Assembly (NCBI RefSeq): GCF_006539865.1
Contig: NZ_BJNV01000029.1
Coordinates: 1-52,060 of the forward strand
Length of the DNA: 52,060 bases
Reading direction: 5' to 3'
Source of the DNA: Zoogloea ramigera
Lineage (GTDB): Bacteria; Pseudomonadota; Gammaproteobacteria; Burkholderiales; Rhodocyclaceae
Within the stretch, counting starts at the first letter, position 1. Each line of letters begins with the position of its first letter. Positions 38,046-49,093 of the stretch are shown here, one piece after another. The notes beneath the pieces were generated by a model that saw nothing but the letters and a program-made list of their open reading frames with translations, ran no database searches and was not told the DNA's origin. The position numbers were made by a program, and so were the translations under genes.

Positions 38046-40508
38046 ATGCGCAAACTCAAACTGGTCATGGTCGGCAACGGGATGGCGGGCGTCCGCACGC
38101 TGGAAGAGCTGCGGAAGATCGCACCGGAGATGTACGACATCACGGTGTTTGGCGCCGAGCCCCACCCCAACTACAACCGCATCCTGCTCTCCCCGGTGCT
38201 GGCCGGCGAGATGACGATACAGGACATCATCCTCAACGACCTGCAGTGGTACGCCGACAACGGCATCACCCTGCACCTGGGCAGCACCGTCACCGGGATC
38301 GACCGCAACACGCGCTCGGTCACCGCCACCGGCAAGGGCGGCGAGACGATCAGCGTGGGCTACGACCGCCTGCTGATCGCCACCGGCTCGACGCCCTTCA
38401 TCCTGCCTGTCCCCGGCAACGACCTGCCCGGCGTGATCTCCTACCGCGACATCCAGGACACCGACGAGATGATCGACGCCGCGGCCAAATACCGGCACGC
38501 GGTGGTCATCGGCGCCGGCCTGCTGGGCCTGGAGGCGGCCAACGGCCTCGCCCTGCGCGGCATGGACGTGACCGTGGTGCATATCTCCGACTGGATCATG
38601 GAACGCCAGCTCGACCGCAACGCCGGCAAGATGCTGCAGGCCGCGCTCGAAAAGAAGGGCATGAAATTCAAGCTGAGCGCCCACACCGCCGAGCTGGTGA
38701 AGGGTGAATCAGGCCGCGTCTGCGCCGTGAGGTTCAAGGACGGCTCGACCCTGCCCGCCGACCTGGTGTGCATGGCCGCCGGCATCCGCCCCAACGTGGC
38801 GCTGGCCGAGCAGGCCGGCATCCACTGCAACCGGGGCATCGTGGTGAACGACACCCTGCAGACCTACGACCCGCGCATCTACGCCGTCGGCGAATGCGCC
38901 AACCACCGGGGCACCGCCTACGGCCTGGTGGCGCCGCTGTTCGAGCAGGCCAAGGTTTGCGCCAACCACCTGGCGATGTACGGCATCGGCCGCTACCAGG
39001 GCTCGGTGACCAGCACCAAGCTCAAGGTGACGGGCATCGACGTGTTCTCGGCGGGCGATTTTTCGGGCAGCGACGGCACCGAGGACATCGTCCTCCACGA
39101 CCCCGGCGCCGGCATCTACAAGCGCCTCGTGCTGAAGAACGACAAGCTCGTCGGCGCGGTGCTCTACGGCGACACCAAGGACGGCGCCTGGTACTTCCAA
39201 CTGCTCAAGGACGGCCAGGACATCCACGACATCCGCGACAACCTGGTGTTCGGTAATTCGCACCTGGGCGACGTCGGCCACAAGGGCAACAGCCTGGCCG
39301 CCGGCATGCCCGACAGCGCCGAGGTGTGCGGCTGCAACGGCGTGTGCAAGGGCACCATCGTCAAGGCGATCAAGGAGCAAGGCCTCTTCACGCTGGAAGA
39401 CGTGCGCAAGCACACCAAGGCGTCGAGCTCCTGCGGCTCCTGCACCGGCCTGGTCGAGCAGATCCTCGCCTCGACCATCGGCGGCGCCTACCAGCCGGCC
39501 GACTCCACCAACAAGCCGGTGTGCGGCTGCACCGACCATTCCCACGGCGAGGTGCGCAGGGCGATCCGCGAGCACAAGCTGCTGTCGGTGGCCGAGGCCC
39601 AGCAGTTCCTCGACTGGAAGACGCCCAACGGCTGCGCCAGCTGCCGCCCGGCCCTCAACTACTACTGCATCTCCAGCTGGCCCCACGAGGCGATGGACGA
39701 CCCCCAGAGCCGCTTCATCAACGAGCGCGCCCACGCCAACATCCAGAAGGACGGCAGCTACTCGGTGGTGCCGCGCATGTGGGGCGGCCTCACCACCCCC
39801 GCCGAGCTGCGCGCCATCGCCGACGCCGCCGAGAAATACAAGGTGCCCACCGTCAAGGTCACCGGCGGCCAGCGCATCGACCTGCTCGGCGTGAAGAAGG
39901 AAGACCTGCCCGCCATGTGGGCCGATTTCGCCAAGGCCGGCATGGTGTCGGGCCACGCCTACGGCAAGAGCCTGCGCACCGTGAAGACCTGCGTGGGTTC
40001 GGAGCACTGCCGCTTCGGCACGCAGCGCTCGATGGACCTGGGCGTCAAGCTCGAGAAGATGCTGTTCGGGATGTGGAGCCCCCACAAGTTCAAGCTGGCC
40101 GTATCGGGCTGCCCGCGCAACTGCGCCGAATCGGGCATCAAGGACATCGGCGTGATCGGCGTCGATTCGGGCTACGAGCTCTACGTGGGCGGCAACGGCG
40201 GCATCAAGACCGAGGTGGCCCAGTTTTTCTGCAAGGTGGCCGACGACGACGAGGTGCTCGAATACGGCGGCGCCTTCATCCAGCTCTACCGCGAGGAGGG
40301 CTTCTACCTTGAGCGCACCTGCCACTACCTCGAGCGGGTCGGCCTGGAGCACGTGAAAAAGGCGGTGCTCGAAGACGCCGAGCAGCGCAAGGCCCTCTAC
40401 GAACGCCTGCTGTTCGCGCTGCAGAACTACAAGGACCCGTGGGCCGAGATCGTCGAAGACCAGGCCGGCGGCATCCACAAACGCCAGTTCGAAATCATCA
40501 AGGTTTGA
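38046..40508 (+). CDS. nirB: Assimilatory nitrite reductase (NADH), large subunit NirB
   Basis: An 820-residue cytoplasmic sirohaem enzyme reducing nitrite to ammonium with NADH. In order: an FAD/NAD(P)-binding domain (residues 1-300, VMVGNGMAGVRTLEEL, second dinucleotide fold VVIGAGLLGLEAANGLALRG near 155); BFD-like [2Fe-2S] domains (CGCNGVCKGTIV near residue 428, CGSCTGLVEQI, and a second CGCTDHSHGEV with CASCRPAL); and ferredoxin-like and sirohaem/4Fe-4S domains with C649, C655, C689 and C693 (TCVGSEHC, SGCPRNCAESG). CGGAGGA is the ribosome-binding site. First gene of nirB-nirD-transporter-kinase. Confidence 0.96.
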   Translation: MRKLKLVMVGNGMAGVRTLEELRKIAPEMYDITVFGAEPHPNYNRILLSPVLAGEMTIQDIILNDLQWYADNGITLHLGSTVTGIDRNTRSVTATGKGGETISVGYDRLLIATGSTPFILPVPGNDLPGVISYRDIQDTDEMIDAAAKYRHAVVIGAGLLGLEAANGLALRGMDVTVVHISDWIMERQLDRNAGKMLQAALEKKGMKFKLSAHTAELVKGESGRVCAVRFKDGSTLPADLVCMAAGIRPNVALAEQAGIHCNRGIVVNDTLQTYDPRIYAVGECANHRGTAYGLVAPLFEQAKVCANHLAMYGIGRYQGSVTSTKLKVTGIDVFSAGDFSGSDGTEDIVLHDPGAGIYKRLVLKNDKLVGAVLYGDTKDGAWYFQLLKDGQDIHDIRDNLVFGNSHLGDVGHKGNSLAAGMPDSAEVCGCNGVCKGTIVKAIKEQGLFTLEDVRKHTKASSSCGSCTGLVEQILASTIGGAYQPADSTNKPVCGCTDHSHGEVRRAIREHKLLSVAEAQQFLDWKTPNGCASCRPALNYYCISSWPHEAMDDPQSRFINERAHANIQKDGSYSVVPRMWGGLTTPAELRAIADAAEKYKVPTVKVTGGQRIDLLGVKKEDLPAMWADFAKAGMVSGHAYGKSLRTVKTCVGSEHCRFGTQRSMDLGVKLEKMLFGMWSPHKFKLAVSGCPRNCAESGIKDIGVIGVDSGYELYVGGNGGIKTEVAQFFCKVADDDEVLEYGGAFIQLYREEGFYLERTCHYLERVGLEHVKKAVLEDAEQRKALYERLLFALQNYKDPWAEIVEDQAGGIHKRQFEIIKV

Positions 40509-40518
40509 GGCCCCCATC

Positions 40519-40830
40519 ATGAGCGACTGGAAAAAGATCTGCGCCCTCGGCGACGTCCCCGTGCTGGGCGCCCGCGTGGTGGACAGTGCAAGCCACGGCC
40601 GCATCGCGGTCTTCCGTAGCGCCGCCGACGAAGTCTTCGCGGTGCTCGACAAGTGCCCCCACAAGGCCGGCCCGCTGTCCCAGGGCATCGTGCATGGCGA
40701 CACCGTCACCTGCCCGCTGCACAGCTGGAAGATCCAGCTCCGCGACGGCCAGGTAGTGCCGCCCGACGTGGGCTGCGTGAAGCACTTCGCCACCAGGGTG
40801 GACAACGGCGAGGTCTTCCTCGCCCTATAA
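40519..40830 (+). CDS. nirD: Nitrite reductase small subunit NirD
   Basis: A 103-residue Rieske-like subunit of NADH nitrite reductase. Unlike many enterobacterial NirD proteins, it keeps all four Rieske ligands: Cys46 and His48 (CPHKAGPL), Cys65 and His68 (CPLHSWKI), so it probably holds a [2Fe-2S] cluster. It begins ten bases after nirB and is certainly co-transcribed. Confidence 0.95.
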   Translation: MSDWKKICALGDVPVLGARVVDSASHGRIAVFRSAADEVFAVLDKCPHKAGPLSQGIVHGDTVTCPLHSWKIQLRDGQVVPPDVGCVKHFATRVDNGEVFLAL

Positions 40831-40993
40831 AGGTCCCGCGCGGCGGGAGGCGTGCCCTGCAGCGGCAGTCTCTCCTCCACCGCCTCCCGCCAGCCGGGGC
40901 CCCACCCATCCGAACCCAAGAAACCTTCCTGGCAGCGCCCCTCCGGCGCCTGCCCGGGCCCCCTCACACTCAAATCCGTACCGGGAGTCATCC

Positions 40994-42208
40994 ATGGACC
41001 GCAAATCATTCCTCCAGGCCGGCCACACGCCCACACTGCTGGCCGCCTTTTTGTACTTCGACCTGGCCTTCATGGTGTGGGTCATCCTCGGCCCGCTGGG
41101 CGTGCAGATCGCCAGCGACCTGGGCCTCTCCCACACCCAGAAGGGCCTAATGGTGGCCACCCCGGTGCTCGCCGGGGCCCTGCTGCGCATCGTGATGGGG
41201 GTGCTGGTGGACCACCTCAAGCCCAAGATGGCCGGTGCCATCGGCCAGGTCATCGTGATTGCCGCCCTGGCCGTGGCCTGGAAGTTCGGCATCCACAGCT
41301 ACGCGCAGGTGCTCACCCTGGGCCTCTTCCTGGGCGTCGCCGGGGCCGCCTTTGCGGTGGCGCTGCCGCTGGCTTCCCGCTGGTACCCGCCGGAGCACCA
41401 GGGCACCGCGCTGGGCATCGCCGGCGCCGGCAACTCCGGCACCGCGCTGGCCGCGCTGTTCGGGCCGGGCCTGGCCGCCGCCTTCGGCTGGGTGAATGTG
41501 TTCGGCCTGGCGCTGATCCCGCTCTCCATCGTCTTCGTGATCTACCTGGTGATGGCCAAGGACGCCCCCGAGTGCCCGCCGGCGAAGTCGATGGCCGAGT
41601 ACCTCAAGGTGCTCAAGGACAAGGACGCCTGGTGGTTCATGTTCTTCTACTCGGTCACCTTCGGCGGCTTCGTCGGCCTGGCCTCGTCGCTCACCATCTA
41701 CTTCAACACCCAGTACGGGCTCGACCCGAAGACCGCCGGCTTCTTCACCGCCGCCTGCGTGTTTGCCGGCAGCCTGGTGCGCCCCATCGGCGGCAACGTG
41801 GCCGACCGCATCGGCGGCATCAAGAGCCTCACCGTGATGTACGTGCTGGCAGCGCTGTTCCTGGCCATCGTCAGCTTTGGCATGCCCGAAGCCTGGCAGG
41901 CCCTGGCGGTCTTCGTGTGTGCCATGCTCTCGCTGGGGATGGGCAACGGCGCGGTGTTCCAGCTGGTGCCCCAGCGCTTCCGCAAGGAAATCGGCGTGAT
42001 GACCGGCCTGGTGGGCATGGCCGGCGGGGTCGGCGGCTTCTACCTGGCCTCCAGCCTGGGCTACAGCAAGCAGGTCACCGGTAGCTACCAGGCCGGCTTC
42101 CTGATCTTCGCCGCCCTGGCCATCGCCGCCCTCATCGGCCTCACCGCCGTCAAGCAACGCTGGCGCACCACCTGGGGCGCCCCGCACCTGACCGCGGCGA
42201 AGATCTGA
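40994..42208 (+). CDS. Nitrate/nitrite transporter, NarK/NasA type (MFS)
   Basis: A 404-residue major facilitator with 12 predicted membrane segments that imports nitrate and/or exports nitrite. Family marks are FDLAFMVWVILGPLGVQIA in segment 1, GLFLGVAGAAFAVALPLASR and GIAGAGNSGTALAALFGPG (nitrate signature 1), and GMAGGVGGFYLASSLG (signature 2). The 163-base gap after nirD has no gene. Its place in an assimilatory nirBD operon suggests uptake for assimilation; no nitrate reductase gene is in the window. Confidence 0.94.
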   Translation: MDRKSFLQAGHTPTLLAAFLYFDLAFMVWVILGPLGVQIASDLGLSHTQKGLMVATPVLAGALLRIVMGVLVDHLKPKMAGAIGQVIVIAALAVAWKFGIHSYAQVLTLGLFLGVAGAAFAVALPLASRWYPPEHQGTALGIAGAGNSGTALAALFGPGLAAAFGWVNVFGLALIPLSIVFVIYLVMAKDAPECPPAKSMAEYLKVLKDKDAWWFMFFYSVTFGGFVGLASSLTIYFNTQYGLDPKTAGFFTAACVFAGSLVRPIGGNVADRIGGIKSLTVMYVLAALFLAIVSFGMPEAWQALAVFVCAMLSLGMGNGAVFQLVPQRFRKEIGVMTGLVGMAGGVGGFYLASSLGYSKQVTGSYQAGFLIFAALAIAALIGLTAVKQRWRTTWGAPHLTAAKI

Positions 42209-42232
42209 CGAGCTGGCAACTGGAAAGTTGGA

Positions 42233-42310
42233 ATTAGGGAGTGGGGGCCGGCTGCAGCCCTCGCATATGCCCACCCCCACTCCCCACTCCCTACTACCCA
42301 CTACCCCAAC
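42233..42310. repeat. G-rich / C-rich inverted repeat element, copy 2
   Basis: A G-rich arm (AGGGAGTGGGGGCCGGC) and a C-rich arm (CCACCCCCACTCCCCACTCC) flank a short spacer between the transporter and the PP2C-kinase gene. Same type as 33739-33818. Confidence 0.5.
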
Positions 42311-42321
42311 GCCCCCCGCCC

Positions 42322-44016
<1,695 letters not shown>

Positions 44017-44091
44017 AGGCGGCGCGTCGCGCTCGCGCTGCGTGCAGGGCCCCAAAAAACCGCCCTTTTCCGGAAACCCGAGGCGGTGGTT

Positions 44092-44097
44092 TACAAT
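44092..44097 (+). promoter_or_regulatory. Putative ychF -10 box
   Basis: TACAAT 54 bases upstream of the ychF ATG, in the gap after the kinase gene; no clear -35. Confidence 0.35.
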
Positions 44098-44151
44098 GGC
44101 GGCCTTCTCCGGCACATCTGGCCGGAAGCGACTGAACAACAAAGGATTTCC

Positions 44152-45243
<1,092 letters not shown>

Positions 45244-45306
45244 TTCGAGCAAGCCATTTCAGGCGATTGCATCTGCTTGCAGGCGCATCACTGAAAACGA
45301 CGAAAG

Positions 45307-45329
45307 GCCCCGTAGATACGGGGCTTTTT
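45307..45329 (+). terminator. Rho-independent terminator of ychF
   Basis: Stem GCCCCGT (45307-45313) / ACGGGGC (45318-45324), loop AGAT, then TTTTT. It lies 63 bases after the ychF stop. Confidence 0.9.
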
Positions 45330-45461
45330 CATTTCAGCTCGTTGCATGCAACGACACTTGATAGCGCTGCGCAAGTGAATACGGGAGTGTATATGGATCT
45401 TGCACTGGACTGATGAAGGTGTATACGATGAAGCCCTAAGGACGAACAGGAGACCTTCACG
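45330..45461. other. Island left boundary / candidate attachment region
   Basis: Between the ychF terminator and the integrase. A perfect 14-base palindrome CGTTGCATGCAACG is at 45340-45353, and two GTGTATA words (near 45391 and 45418) flank the presumed integrase promoter zone. No tRNA or tRNA fragment was seen. Composition changes here, so the chromosome-island junction probably lies in this stretch; the matching right-hand repeat would be outside the window. Confidence 0.4.
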
Positions 45462-46646
45462 ATGCTGACAGACGCCCAGTGCCGAGCCGCCAAGCCTAGA
45501 GAAGGCATCTACCGCCTCAATGACTACAAGGGGCTGTACCTAGAAATCAAACCCAACGGCATCAAGGCTTGGCGCTATCGCTTCAAGCTCAATGAGAAGG
45601 CATCATGGTTCGCACTTGGCGACTACCCCAGCGTGACGCTCGGCGAAGCCAGAGAGAAGTGCGAGGCGGCGCGGAAGCTGGTCAAGGAGGGCGTCAATCC
45701 CGTCCAGAATCGCCAGATCGAACGCATCAAGCGCGAGCAAGACTCAGCGAACACATTCGAGGCCATCGCCAAGGAGTGGCTGGGCCTGAAGGACTGGGAA
45801 GAAGTAACCAAGAAGCGCAGACTCGACATGCTGGAGCGCGTGGTCTTCCCATCGATTGGCAAGCTGCCGGTGCGTCAGATCACCCCAGCCCACGTTCTCG
45901 ACATTCTCAACAAGACGGTCAAGCGCGGCGCACCCACGGTAGCAGCTGAAGCCAAGCGCACCATGTCTGGCGTCTTCGAGCATGCGGTAGCCACCCTGCG
46001 GGCGGACACTGACCCCGTTTGGCCGGTTCGCAAAGCGCTGCCGCCCAACAAGACGCAACACAAGCGCGCCCTCAGCGCGGAGGAGGTCGGCCAGCTGCTG
46101 AACGACTTTGATGGACATGGCGGCAACTTCCAGACCATCAAGGCGTTCCAGCTGATGTGGCTGACGCTCAGTCGACCGAATGAATCCGTCCAAGCAGAGT
46201 GGGTCGAGTTCGATCTGGACAAGGCGCTCTGGACCATTCCTGCACGCCGGATGAAGGCTCGGCGAGAGCACGTCGTTCCGCTACCGACTCAAGCGGTCGG
46301 ACTTCTCAAGGCCATGCATCCAATCACAGGGCACACGAAGTTCGTTTTCCCGAACCGCGATGACCGCCAGCGCCCCATGGCCGACGCCGCTCTGCGGCAG
46401 GCGCTCAAGAAGCTAGGCTGGGCAACGAAGTACAGCCCGCATGGCACGCGCACGACGGGTAGCACTCGGCTCAATGAAATGGGCTACCGGCCTGACGCCA
46501 TTGAGGCCCAGCTTGCACATGCGGAGCCGAACAGTGTTCGGCGCACATACAACCATGCCACTTACCTAGACGAGCGGCGAGTCATGATGCAAGACTGGGC
46601 GCACAAACTAGACCAATGGAAGTCTACCCACTCCAAAGGCCAATAG
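45462..46646 (+). CDS. P4-type tyrosine integrase
   Basis: A 394-residue site-specific recombinase with an N-terminal DUF4102 arm-binding domain (residues 1-85, MLTDAQCRAAKPREGIYRLN), a core-binding SAM-like domain (about 100-185) and the catalytic domain. Catalytic residues: Arg in LTLSRPNESV (about 237), His and Arg in HGTRTTGSTRLNE, His in AQLAHAEPN, and the Tyr nucleophile near the C-terminus (RRTYNHATY). All appear intact, so the element may still move. AGGAGA precedes the ATG. It converges with the radical SAM gene, with only eight bases between the stops, and marks the left end of a genomic island. Confidence 0.94.
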   Translation: MLTDAQCRAAKPREGIYRLNDYKGLYLEIKPNGIKAWRYRFKLNEKASWFALGDYPSVTLGEAREKCEAARKLVKEGVNPVQNRQIERIKREQDSANTFEAIAKEWLGLKDWEEVTKKRRLDMLERVVFPSIGKLPVRQITPAHVLDILNKTVKRGAPTVAAEAKRTMSGVFEHAVATLRADTDPVWPVRKALPPNKTQHKRALSAEEVGQLLNDFDGHGGNFQTIKAFQLMWLTLSRPNESVQAEWVEFDLDKALWTIPARRMKARREHVVPLPTQAVGLLKAMHPITGHTKFVFPNRDDRQRPMADAALRQALKKLGWATKYSPHGTRTTGSTRLNEMGYRPDAIEAQLAHAEPNSVRRTYNHATYLDERRVMMQDWAHKLDQWKSTHSKGQ

Positions 46647-46654
46647 CTAAACAA

Positions 46655-47236
46655 TCACCTTATCAAAAATGGCCAGCCGTTGAAGACCAATCGTCCATCA
46701 TCGCGAATGCGCAACTCCAGCTGTCTATCCGGAACATCTACGCCTTCAATGGATGAGTTGTACCGGTCAGTCAGATAGTGAAATCGCTGGTTTGTTGAGC
46801 CGACCCAGTTCCTTGAGCGGTCAGGGTTCAATGCTTCGTAAGGGCCATCGACGAGCACATCGGTCCATGCAAGCAAGCCTCGCGTGCCAGGCAGCGACAA
46901 ATCATTCAGTTCCTCAAGCGTGTAGCCGGTGAACGTCATGACTGACAACCCCGCACGTGATACCGCCTCGGCAACTACAGCAAGTCCCTGCGCCTGAAGA
47001 AATGGTTCGCCACCAAGAAACGTGACCCCCTCCAGACCCCACTCCTCGTGTGCCGCGAGCAAGCGTTCAATCATGGTCTCCGCACTCAGAATGTCGCGTT
47101 CCATGATCTTCAGGTAGCCCGGATTGCAGCACCCGATACAACGCTTGTCGCAGCCTTGGACCCAGAGTGCCGCACGTCTTCCGGGCCCCTCAACTTCCGT
47201 GCAAGGTATCCACGACGCCAGATTCAACCAAGACAC
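46655..47236 (-). CDS. NrdG-like radical SAM activating protein
   Basis: A 193-residue radical SAM protein of the single-cluster activase type (NrdG/PflA-like). The cluster motif CDKRCIGCCNP supplies CxxxCxxC (about residues 29-36), and GVTFLGGEPFLQAQGLAVV is the GGEP SAM-binding motif (about 70-88). A C-terminal segment (about 130-193, DVLVDGPYEALNPDRSRN onward) follows. NrdG relatives install a glycyl radical on a partner enzyme, but no such partner is visible here. It starts with GTG three bases after the AAA+ gene stop and ends the island operon. Composition is lower in GC than the core genes. Confidence 0.85.
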   Translation of the reverse strand: MSWLNLASWIPCTEVEGPGRRAALWVQGCDKRCIGCCNPGYLKIMERDILSAETMIERLLAAHEEWGLEGVTFLGGEPFLQAQGLAVVAEAVSRAGLSVMTFTGYTLEELNDLSLPGTRGLLAWTDVLVDGPYEALNPDRSRNWVGSTNQRFHYLTDRYNSSIEGVDVPDRQLELRIRDDGRLVFNGWPFLIR

Positions 47237-47239
47237 GGG

Positions 47240-49093
47240 TCACTCCAGTTCGAAGTCGAAGTTCGGTTTGGACCCAGCTTGTACAACCCTAATGGTTCGA
47301 CCTTGGGATCTGTCTGGGGAGCCGACCTGATCAAATAGGAACTGAGCTAGTGGGTCGAACAAGTAAATTGTCAGCGCGTTGAGAACACCACGCCCGCCGC
47401 TGCTTCGATCGACCATGCCAACGATCGACTGCAGCGCCTTGGTCTCGTCAACGAATTGCAGCGCAGAAGCTCCCCATTTTTCGCTGAGGCGGTGCCGCAG
47501 TGGCTCGAGCTTTGATCGAGCAATGTCGACGAGAAACTTGTCATCCGCCATAAAGTTGAAGGGGATGATGTTCCCCTCGCCGATACGGCCAAGCAATTCC
47601 GGCCGCTTCAGTTCATTCACAAAATGCGCACGGACTCTCTCGACAAAGGCTGATCGCGCGTCCGGGTTGTCCGCTTCGATTTGTGCCGCCCCAATGTTCG
47701 ACGTGAACACGATAACGGTGTCGGAAAACAGAACGGTATCTCCCTTACCATCAGTCAGTCTTCCGTCCTCCAGGATCTGAAGGAACTTATCAAGAATCCG
47801 CGGGTGCGCCTTTTCGATCTCGTCGAATAGAAGCAAGGAGAATGGGCGCTTCTTCACTGCATTGGTGAGCTGTCCCCCTTCTTCATAGCCAACGTAGCCA
47901 GGAGGCGCTCCGACCAAGCGCTGATCAGCATGCTCGTGATTGAACTCCGACATATCGAATCGGAGGCAGGCCTCATCATCACCGAACAGAAACTGCGCGA
48001 GGGCCTTGGCCAGTTCCGTCTTGCCCACGCCAGTAGGGCCAACAAAGAACAATACGCCTTTCGGTGTTCTTTGCTTGCTGGAATGCTGCAGCCCCGACAA
48101 TCCGGTGTATGCCCGAACCAGGATCTGATTGACCGCATCGATTGCTTGATCTTGGCCTTTGACTCGGACTTTCAGTGTCTCGACAGCCTTACCAAGTTTG
48201 TCCCGGTTTAATTGCTCCCACGGGCTATGGCGTTCACCGTAGCGATACATGCTGACTAACGACTCAGCACTCATCTTCGGCAGCTGGCGCGAAAGCTTCG
48301 CAAGGTTGTGTATGTCGCGAAGTGTGAGTCCCTCTAGGGAGTCGACAATATCTGCGAGGACTCGGCTCTTAGGAAGCACTGGCGGCTCAACACTGAGTAC
48401 AGAAGAAAGCTGAAGCACAGCAGTCTCCCGCACTACACGAGGTGGCAGAGGGACATTGATTTCTTTGAACAGCGGGTTATTCAGATAGAGCGACGGCGGT
48501 AAGACCGAGAGCCCCTGACACAGGAAGACCATCAATGTTTGCGGCCTATCTACATCTGCCGGGTTGAGCGTAATTTGCGCATCCCTGGTCGCCTTGCCCA
48601 TCATCAGCAACCATCCTCTTTCGGCTTCGCTCAAGGCATTGGCTTGTCCAAACAGGAGATGTGACCAGTCCAAAACAAACGCCACGCGATCTGGACCAGA
48701 CTGCTTCATCAAGCGCGAAACCACCGACAGAAAGTCCTGTGGGGTTACCTCTAGTGACCCCGTGTCCGGAACTTGGTGACTGGGGGCGAGCGGTTCGCCC
48801 ATGTCGTAGTCTTCTCCTGCCGCAGGAGGCGCAGTGGCAACGGCAGACGCCGCCAGCTCTCGCCAGGTTCTCGAGTCGACGCCAGAAACGCCTGCGACAC
48901 GATCCCAACGGATCACGTGACGATAACCACGCTGCTTGAGAATAGTGTCCACTGCGTCGGGCACGCTCTGCCAACGATCAAGCGAGCTTGGATCAGCCAC
49001 CACATCGACAACATTGCCGTGCAGGATGATCCCTCTCCGAATGCCGCATTCCCGAAGGAAAGCGTCTTGCCAAGATGTTTGTCCAGATGCCAT
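47240..49093 (-). CDS. ClpB-D2-like AAA+ ATPase with degenerate N-terminal half
   Basis: A 617-residue AAA+ protein. The C-terminal half (about 310-610) is a full ClpA/B D2 module: Walker A GPTGVGKTEL, pore loop GYVGYEEGGQLTNAV, Walker B LLLFDEIEKAHP, sensor 1 FTSNIGA, an Arg-bearing RPELLGRIGEGNIIPF and a C-terminal D2-small domain. The GYVGYEEGG loop predicts protein unfolding by threading. Residues 1-290 look like a second AAA fold without Walker A (ILHGNVVDV, FVLDWSHLLF, MVFLCQGLSVLPPSL, VPLPPRVVRE). There is no ClpP-docking loop that I can recognise. Its ATG directly abuts the TAA of the coiled-coil gene (TAAATG). Confidence 0.88.
   Translation of the reverse strand: MASGQTSWQDAFLRECGIRRGIILHGNVVDVVADPSSLDRWQSVPDAVDTILKQRGYRHVIRWDRVAGVSGVDSRTWRELAASAVATAPPAAGEDYDMGEPLAPSHQVPDTGSLEVTPQDFLSVVSRLMKQSGPDRVAFVLDWSHLLFGQANALSEAERGWLLMMGKATRDAQITLNPADVDRPQTLMVFLCQGLSVLPPSLYLNNPLFKEINVPLPPRVVRETAVLQLSSVLSVEPPVLPKSRVLADIVDSLEGLTLRDIHNLAKLSRQLPKMSAESLVSMYRYGERHSPWEQLNRDKLGKAVETLKVRVKGQDQAIDAVNQILVRAYTGLSGLQHSSKQRTPKGVLFFVGPTGVGKTELAKALAQFLFGDDEACLRFDMSEFNHEHADQRLVGAPPGYVGYEEGGQLTNAVKKRPFSLLLFDEIEKAHPRILDKFLQILEDGRLTDGKGDTVLFSDTVIVFTSNIGAAQIEADNPDARSAFVERVRAHFVNELKRPELLGRIGEGNIIPFNFMADDKFLVDIARSKLEPLRHRLSEKWGASALQFVDETKALQSIVGMVDRSSGGRGVLNALTIYLFDPLAQFLFDQVGSPDRSQGRTIRVVQAGSKPNFDFELE

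Noticed and set aside
37661-38214. Small frames on both strands in the nirB leader
   Set aside because: No family similarity or ribosome-binding site; the region is better explained as structured leader RNA.
38709-41036. Minus-strand frame of 775 codons across nirB and nirD
   Set aside because: Shadow of conserved nirB/nirD; no start context and no family motif.
45244-45461. tRNA gene or tRNA fragment as integration target
   Set aside because: No cloverleaf, T-loop GTTCRANNC or CCA end could be found.
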